A stretch of DNA of 64,000 nucleotides from Bacteroidota bacterium (GTDB lineage Bacteria; Bacteroidota; Bacteroidia; Flavobacteriales_D; Sanyastnellaceae), in the NCBI GenBank assembly GCA_027624855.1, contig JAQBTQ010000003.1, forward strand, positions 97,899-161,898. Reading direction: 5' to 3'. The notes below the pieces were generated by a model that was not told the origin of the DNA, searched no databases, and worked only from the letters and a program-made list of their open reading frames with translations. A program made the translations under genes and the position numbers. Position 1 is the first letter of the stretch. The number at the start of each line of letters is the position of its first letter. Positions 59,851 through 64,000 of this stretch are shown here, one piece after another.

Positions 59851-62763
59851 TTACCGCACCAAACTCACCGTGCCCTGCCGGACCACCGGATACCCCAATT
59901 GGTCCCGGTACGCAACCTTCCACAGGTACAGACCGTTCGGCACGTAGTGCGTGCCGCCGGCGCTTTCGCCCAACCAGGGTTGCTCGGGATCCTCGGTAGC
60001 CCAAACGATGTCGCCCCAACGGTTGCGCACCTCGAGGTCGTACGAAGTGACGCCAAGGGCGACGGGCAGCCACACGTCGTTGAGGCCGTCCTGGTCTGGG
60101 GTAAAGGCCGTGGGGGCGTGGAAGATGGTGCCATTGACGACCACTTCGCTCCAGGCCGTTGCCGTGCAGCCATAGGGACTGGTGACGGTTTGGATAATCT
60201 CGAAGGTGCCACCGTCGCTAAAGATGTACTGGCCGTTCGGTTGGCCGAGGCTGCCGCCGTCGCTCATCCAATACGTCACCGTCGAGGTGGATTGCGCAAG
60301 CGACTCGATCTCGACCACCGGCTCCAACAATTCGACAATCTGAGGCGAGACGGTGAAGCCGGCCTCGGGAGTGGGGTAGACCGTCACGGCGTCTTCCACG
60401 ACGAATGAGATGCTCGTCGGGCAATTCCCGGTTGAGACGGCACTGACGGTGACGTCGTAGGTTCCTGGCATATCGTACACGTGCAGGGGCGCGTCTTGCA
60501 GGCTTGAACCACCGTCCCCAAACGACCAACCGTAGTCGAGCTCGCCCGTGGGTGCTGTATCTGTCAAGGTCACCGAGAGCGGGACACACCCGCTCGCCGG
60601 CCACACCTCGACATCGAATGCACTGAGGTCCGGCGGCAATTCAATGAAGATCGAATCCACCACGGAGGCGGCACAACCGATCTCGTTCAGCGTCAACTCT
60701 ACTTCGTGCCAACCGCCGCTCCCAAACGCCACCTCGCTCACACCCGCTCCTGTTGCCGAAGGAGGCGAGGCTTGCTCGAATGTCCACGTGTAGACTGCCC
60801 CGGGGAATTGCGCGCCGGCCCCCACAAAATCGAAGCTATTGCCCTCGAGGCATTGTTGGCCAGGCGGGTCGAATAAAGGGTCGGGCTCGTGCACCAGTAG
60901 ATCGTAGTCGGCGGATTGCAGCAAGCATTCCAACCCGGTGAATGTCACCTCCAAGAGGTAATTACCTGCGTCGGCAAACTCCGCATCCGCGATGTAGGCG
61001 GCGGCGGTGCTGGCGCTGAAGCCGTTGGGACCGGTCCAAGTGTAGCTAGCGAGCGATTGGGCGAGCGGGTTGTCGGCGAACTGCGGGACCTCGAGCGCGA
61101 CGTTGTCGCCGAGGCAAGTAGTGCCCACTGGCTCAATTGTGACGGGCGGGCAGATGCCGGTTTGGACTTCGAGCACCGTGACCTCGTCCACGGGACAACC
61201 GTTGGCATCCACCAGAGCGCTCGCACCGTCATTGAACTGTGAGTTGCCTGAGATGTCGCCCTCCCCGTAGATATAGGCGGCGCCGGTCAACGTACCGTCG
61301 CATTGCAAAAGCAGGCAGTCGTCGGTGAGTTCAACTTGGAATTTGAAGGCGACGCTGTCTTGGCCCGACGGGTCGTTCATCAGCATTCCACCGTTCACGG
61401 CGTCCGCCTCAGCTCCGCCCCGGACCCGGACGAGTTCATCGGCGATCAAGTATTCTCCTTCGTCGTCGCCGGTGCCGTCTGTCATCCAACCGGTTTGCGG
61501 TCCGGCTACCCATTCAAGGCTGCCGGAGACGAAGGTGGTTCTGAGGTCGAGCCCCATTTCCATGTAGACGTCGACGGCCGCGTCCGAGCCGAGGTTCTTG
61601 CCCACGACCGTGTACTCGAGAATGTCCCCGGGTTCGGCGATGCCGCCGTTGACGTCCTCGATGTAGACGGTCGCCCGGAGGTCCGGTTCGTACACGTCGA
61701 TGACGGAGGTGATGACTTGGACCGTGATGGATTCGCCGCCTGTGGTGACGCGGATTTCGGCGTCGGTGGCGTTGTTGGTCAGGAAGTCGAAGTCGCTGTT
61801 GTCGGGGACAAAAACGTTGGCGTCGTGGCCCAACGTGTTGTTGAAGGCCGGCTCACGCCACGGGTTCATGACGCCGTCATTGCTGTGTGTGCTGTTGAAG
61901 ACGTTGTTGATGTCGTGGGTGGCGTCGGAGATGTACTCAAAGGTGCCGGCGCCGTCAAAGCCCAACTGGTCGCCGCCTTCGCCGCGGTCGCCGTCGTAGG
62001 CCACGACGCCGAGCTGGAGGTCGACCGGGCCGGTGGGCGGGGTGAGGAAGCCGGAGATGGGCACATCGACCTGGGAATTGGATCCGCCGCCGCTCATGGT
62101 GATCATCGCGAGTCCATCAAACACGGTCAAGTTGCGCATGGGCTCCAAGGCGTCTTGGTACACAATGACGAGTACCCAACCGCCCCATGAGGAGCTGTTT
62201 TCCGTTGCGATGACGTTGGCGACGGTGTAGCGGGCGTTGACGGGATTGCCCGCCACCCAGTCCGTGATGTCTGCGAAGCAGCAGTAGTTGTCCACGTTCG
62301 ACGCATTGAACTCCCATTCGCCGTCGGCTTGGATGTCGATGTAGGGATCGGCGTCGCTGGCGCGGATTTTGATTTGGTCGCGCAGGTCCTCATTGGGGAC
62401 ACTGCCGTTGCCGAGGCGCCCGGCCCAATACAAGCCTGCGAAGCTGATGTCCGCGCACGTTCCGAGGCTCAAGCTGTCCGAAGAGGAGCACCACGTGTCG
62501 GGGTCGTTGTCCCCGTCGTAGTACTGCATGTTGTGGCCGTTGTTGTTGTCCTGCGGCCATTCAAACGGCAAGGCTTGCTGTGCTTCCGTGCAATTCGAGC
62601 CGCCGCCGCAGTACATGGTGGTATTCGCAAGGAATTGGATTCCGCCGTTTTGTTGCGCTTGAAAGCGGATGTCAAAATCTTCCACAACTTGCGTGTGGGC
62701 TGGCAGACAGGCCAATCCAAATAACGCTGTCCAAACCAAGGCGAACGCGGAATTCCAATGCAT
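59851..62763 (-). CDS. Secreted surface protein with T9SS type B C-terminal domain
   Basis: A 970-residue protein: signal peptide (FALVWTALFGLACLPAHTQ), an N-terminal beta region of about 320 residues rich in Asn, Asp and Gly (ISFAGLYWAGRLGNGSV, DITDWVAGNPVNARYTVANV, DGLAMITMSGGGSNSQVDVP), a DUF11-like module (DILEYTVVGKNLGSDAAVDVYM, about 365-500), Ig-like and PKD modules (YTWTGPNGFSAST; YGWSFGDGGSSLQD) and the tail APTAFTPDQDGLNDVW...VRNRWGDIVWATED...VPNGLYLWKVAY. The tail routes it through the type IX system. ATG 62763 is preferred over GTG 62772. It lies in the GC-rich block and converges on the sortilin-like gene with 18 bases between stops. Confidence 0.88.
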   Translation of the reverse strand: MHWNSAFALVWTALFGLACLPAHTQVVEDFDIRFQAQQNGGIQFLANTTMYCGGGSNCTEAQQALPFEWPQDNNNGHNMQYYDGDNDPDTWCSSSDSLSLGTCADISFAGLYWAGRLGNGSVPNEDLRDQIKIRASDADPYIDIQADGEWEFNASNVDNYCCFADITDWVAGNPVNARYTVANVIATENSSSWGGWVLVIVYQDALEPMRNLTVFDGLAMITMSGGGSNSQVDVPISGFLTPPTGPVDLQLGVVAYDGDRGEGGDQLGFDGAGTFEYISDATHDINNVFNSTHSNDGVMNPWREPAFNNTLGHDANVFVPDNSDFDFLTNNATDAEIRVTTGGESITVQVITSVIDVYEPDLRATVYIEDVNGGIAEPGDILEYTVVGKNLGSDAAVDVYMEMGLDLRTTFVSGSLEWVAGPQTGWMTDGTGDDEGEYLIADELVRVRGGAEADAVNGGMLMNDPSGQDSVAFKFQVELTDDCLLLQCDGTLTGAAYIYGEGDISGNSQFNDGASALVDANGCPVDEVTVLEVQTGICPPVTIEPVGTTCLGDNVALEVPQFADNPLAQSLASYTWTGPNGFSASTAAAYIADAEFADAGNYLLEVTFTGLECLLQSADYDLLVHEPDPLFDPPGQQCLEGNSFDFVGAGAQFPGAVYTWTFEQASPPSATGAGVSEVAFGSGGWHEVELTLNEIGCAASVVDSIFIELPPDLSAFDVEVWPASGCVPLSVTLTDTAPTGELDYGWSFGDGGSSLQDAPLHVYDMPGTYDVTVSAVSTGNCPTSISFVVEDAVTVYPTPEAGFTVSPQIVELLEPVVEIESLAQSTSTVTYWMSDGGSLGQPNGQYIFSDGGTFEIIQTVTSPYGCTATAWSEVVVNGTIFHAPTAFTPDQDGLNDVWLPVALGVTSYDLEVRNRWGDIVWATEDPEQPWLGESAGGTHYVPNGLYLWKVAYRDQLGYPVVRQGTVSLVR

Positions 62764-62785
62764 GCGGGTCACGGGTATAGAACCC

Positions 62786-62793
62786 CAAAGGTA
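62786..62793 (-). promoter_or_regulatory. -7 box (TACCTTTG) of the GC-rich type B cargo gene
   Basis: TACCTTTG on the minus strand fits TAnnTTTG and would start transcription near 62779, 16 bases before ATG 62763. It shows that the GC-rich block uses the same Bacteroidota promoter type. No clear -33 box is seen. Confidence 0.5.
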
Positions 62794-62841
62794 CGCGGGA
62801 GGTTGCGTGCTCGGCTGTGCGCGCTGTCGTATCTTCCGTTC

Positions 62842-63753
62842 ATGAAGCGGCGCTCATTTTTGGAATCGTTGGGGTGGGCCGCCGCTGGCTTGTCGACCAT
62901 GAAATTATCTTCCCTCAATGCGCTGCTGTGGGCGCGCGAAACGCCCCGGATGCCGGTGCTCTTCTTTGGCCACGGCAATCCCATGAATGCCATCGAGGAG
63001 AACGATTTTGTGCGCGAATTCCGCTGTCAAGCTCAAGACATACCGCCCCCTTCGGCCATCCTGTGCATCAGTGCGCATTGGGAGACGCGTGGCACGCAGG
63101 TCACCGCCATGGCCCAGCCCCGGACCATCCACGATTTTGGCGGGTTTCCGCGGGCACTGTACGAAGTCCAATACCCGGCACCCGGCGCTCCCGACTTGGC
63201 CGAGGAAATTGCCGCACTGGCGGCGAGCGAATTGGACGTGCACGTGGCGTTGGACCACGAGTGGGGGTTCGATCACGGCACGTGGTCGGTGGTGAAGCAC
63301 CTGTATCCCGAGGCGAACATTCCGATGCTCCAACTCAGCTTGGATACCCAAATTGGCCCCCAAGCGCACATCGCTCTAGGCGAACTCCTGCGCACCCTGC
63401 GCCGTCGTGGGGTGCTGATCATCAGCAGCGGCAATTTGGTTCACAACCTCGGCGCGGTGGCGTGGGACCGCATGAACGACCCGAAGGGGTTTGCCTATGA
63501 CTGGGCCGATGAGGCTTCGGCCGCGATCAAAGGAGCACTCACGGAGCGGAATTGGTCGTTGCTGGCGCGCTTCAGCGGGGTAGGCGGCGGCACGCGGTCC
63601 GCGGCGATGCGGATGGCGGTTCCGACGCCTGATCACTTTTTGCCCATCCTGTACACCGCTGGCTTGCTCGAAGACGACGAGTCGCTGGACTTCTTCAACG
63701 ACCGCCCGGTCGCGGGCTCGCTGACCATGACGGGGGTGCGTGGGGTGAGCTAA
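62842..63753 (+). CDS. Class III extradiol ring-cleavage dioxygenase (4,5-DOPA dioxygenase-like) with Tat-like signal
   Basis: A 303-residue LigB-fold enzyme. The N-terminus MKRRSFLESLGWAAAG has the twin-arginine pattern RRSFLE, suggesting export of the folded metalloenzyme. Likely metal or catalytic histidines are His44 (FFGHGNPM), His79 (SAHWE) and His145 (FDHGTWSVVKHLYP), followed by ISSGNLVHNLG and the closing PTPDHFLPILY. Relatives such as YgiD open catechol rings of DOPA-like substrates; the true substrate is unknown. ATG 62842 is chosen since the longer frame from 62758 crosses the divergent promoter area. Confidence 0.87.
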   Translation: MKRRSFLESLGWAAAGLSTMKLSSLNALLWARETPRMPVLFFGHGNPMNAIEENDFVREFRCQAQDIPPPSAILCISAHWETRGTQVTAMAQPRTIHDFGGFPRALYEVQYPAPGAPDLAEEIAALAASELDVHVALDHEWGFDHGTWSVVKHLYPEANIPMLQLSLDTQIGPQAHIALGELLRTLRRRGVLIISSGNLVHNLGAVAWDRMNDPKGFAYDWADEASAAIKGALTERNWSLLARFSGVGGGTRSAAMRMAVPTPDHFLPILYTAGLLEDDESLDFFNDRPVAGSLTMTGVRGVS

Positions 63754-63795
63754 GCGATTTTTCGCAAGGTGACTCGGCGATTGCTTGCCGCGTCG

Positions 63796-63803
63796 TACTT
63801 TTG
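63796..63803 (+). promoter_or_regulatory. Possible -7 box (TACTTTTG) of the tmRNA gene
   Basis: TACTTTTG fits TAnnTTTG and predicts a precursor starting near 63810, which would need about 36 bases removed at the 5' end to reach GGGGC at 63846. The -33 element is not clear. Confidence 0.35.
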
Positions 63804-63845
63804 CTGTTGCACTGCGCTCAGCGCGGTCGCTGTTCTTTGAACTCT

Positions 63846-64000
63846 GGGGCCGATTTTGGATTTGACAGCAAGATGACAGATCGGGTAAGCATGTCGAGCA
63901 CTTGTTAGCACAGCTCGTTAAACCTGAACTTTCAAGTCAGAAATGACAACACTTCCTACGCGCTCGCGGCATAATCGACTCAGTCGATTCGCCTAATTCA
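63846..64000 (+). ncRNA. ssrA: tmRNA (ssrA), 5' part; continues beyond the right edge
   Basis: The RNA starts GGGGCCGATTTTGGATTTGA, the conserved tRNA-like 5' end of tmRNA. A candidate PK1 pseudoknot is formed by CGAGC (63895-63899) with GCTCG (63913-63917) and ACTTG (63900-63904) with CAAGT (63933-63937). The tag frame follows AAGTC (like the UAGUC that precedes the resume codon): AGA AAT GAC AAC ACT TCC TAC GCG CTC GCG GCA TAA (63939-63974), giving RNDNTSYALAA. It opens 94 bases from the 5' end, about as in E. coli. Right after the stop, AATCGACT pairs with AGTCGATT. tmRNA with SmpB rescues stalled ribosomes and marks the product for proteolysis. The 3' half with the T-arm is outside the window. 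Confidence 0.92.

Larger units (their letters stand above)
56870..63770. other. GC-rich block
   Basis: By eye, G+C jumps from about 45% to above 60% near 56870 and codon third positions become mostly G or C. The block covers the sortilin-like gene, the type B cargo gene and the dioxygenase gene, and falls back near the tmRNA gene. Two short pockets inside (about 58795-58870 and 59560-59660) look like the left flank again. Long antisense frames here are by-products of this codon bias. Confidence 0.7.

Noticed and set aside
61303..62190. 295-codon frame opposite the type B cargo gene
   Set aside because: No signal peptide or motif; low-complexity Val/Asp/Gly sequence caused by the GC-rich codons of the real gene.
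1..64000. tRNA and rRNA genes
   Set aside because: No cloverleaf with a proper T-arm or rRNA-like stretch was noticed in any intergenic gap; matches to GTTCGAGTC-like strings lie inside coding sequence.

Overview
The window looks like a chromosomal segment of a Bacteroidota bacterium, most likely close to the marine Flavobacteriales. The evidence is: four proteins ending in the gliding-motility/type IX secretion (T9SS) type B C-terminal domain; one protease with a T9SS type A tail; two PorP/SprF proteins; a PorE-like OmpA protein; a SusC-type TonB receptor; bacillithiol genes (bshC, ytxJ); and promoters of the Bacteroidota kind (TAnnTTTG, in the best cases with TTTTTG 20-21 bases upstream). 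No transposase, CRISPR array, tRNA or rRNA gene was recognised. No gene-free stretch exceeds about 300 bases; the longest is about 170 bases, at 15804-15972.

Layout. 1-3.7 kb: start of a TonB receptor running off the left edge, a peptide-binding lipoprotein and an ACMSD decarboxylase. 3.8-9.4 kb: an ECF sigma factor, a probable membrane anti-sigma protein, an envelope protein and a small T9SS cargo, followed by bshC, a HAD phosphatase and ruvX. 9.4-16.9 kb: GT9 glycosyltransferase, DNA clamp dnaN, rhomboid protease, SirB1-like protein, an aminotransferase/sugar-transferase pair for surface glycans, and a Crp/Fnr regulator with a rhodanese. 16.9-21.9 kb: DUF3108, DUF1573 and S41 protease genes, then a secreted LysC-like protease. 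21.9-26 kb: the ytxJ / pRiA4b-like / miaA / mutS2 operon. 26-38 kb: metabolic genes (fused 2-oxo acid dehydrogenase E1, FAD enzymes, a saccharopine/alanine dehydrogenase-like protein), a thrombospondin-type-3 outer-membrane protein, and a TPR/coiled-coil protein paired with a TonB-like protein.

38.2-55.8 kb is the most striking part. Divergent from one PorP/SprF gene lies a tightly packed run: PKD-rich type B cargo (1051 aa), PorP/SprF, PorE-like OmpA protein, and a 3344-aa repeat adhesin. The adhesin has about 18 Ig-like modules arranged as five D-type modules, four copies of a three-module A-B-C super-repeat and one more D module, then about nine PKD modules and a type B tail. This resembles a SprB/SprF-type surface-adhesin cassette. 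Two B modules are nearly identical at DNA level and sit in a patch of codon use unlike the rest of the gene.

From about 56.87 kb the base composition rises abruptly (by eye from about 45% to above 60% G+C), inside the 5' end of a sortilin/VPS10-type beta-propeller gene. It stays high through a further type B cargo gene and a Tat-dependent extradiol dioxygenase, up to a partial tmRNA gene (ssrA) that runs off the right edge. The tmRNA reads a tag ending YALAA with an unusual first codon (AGA).
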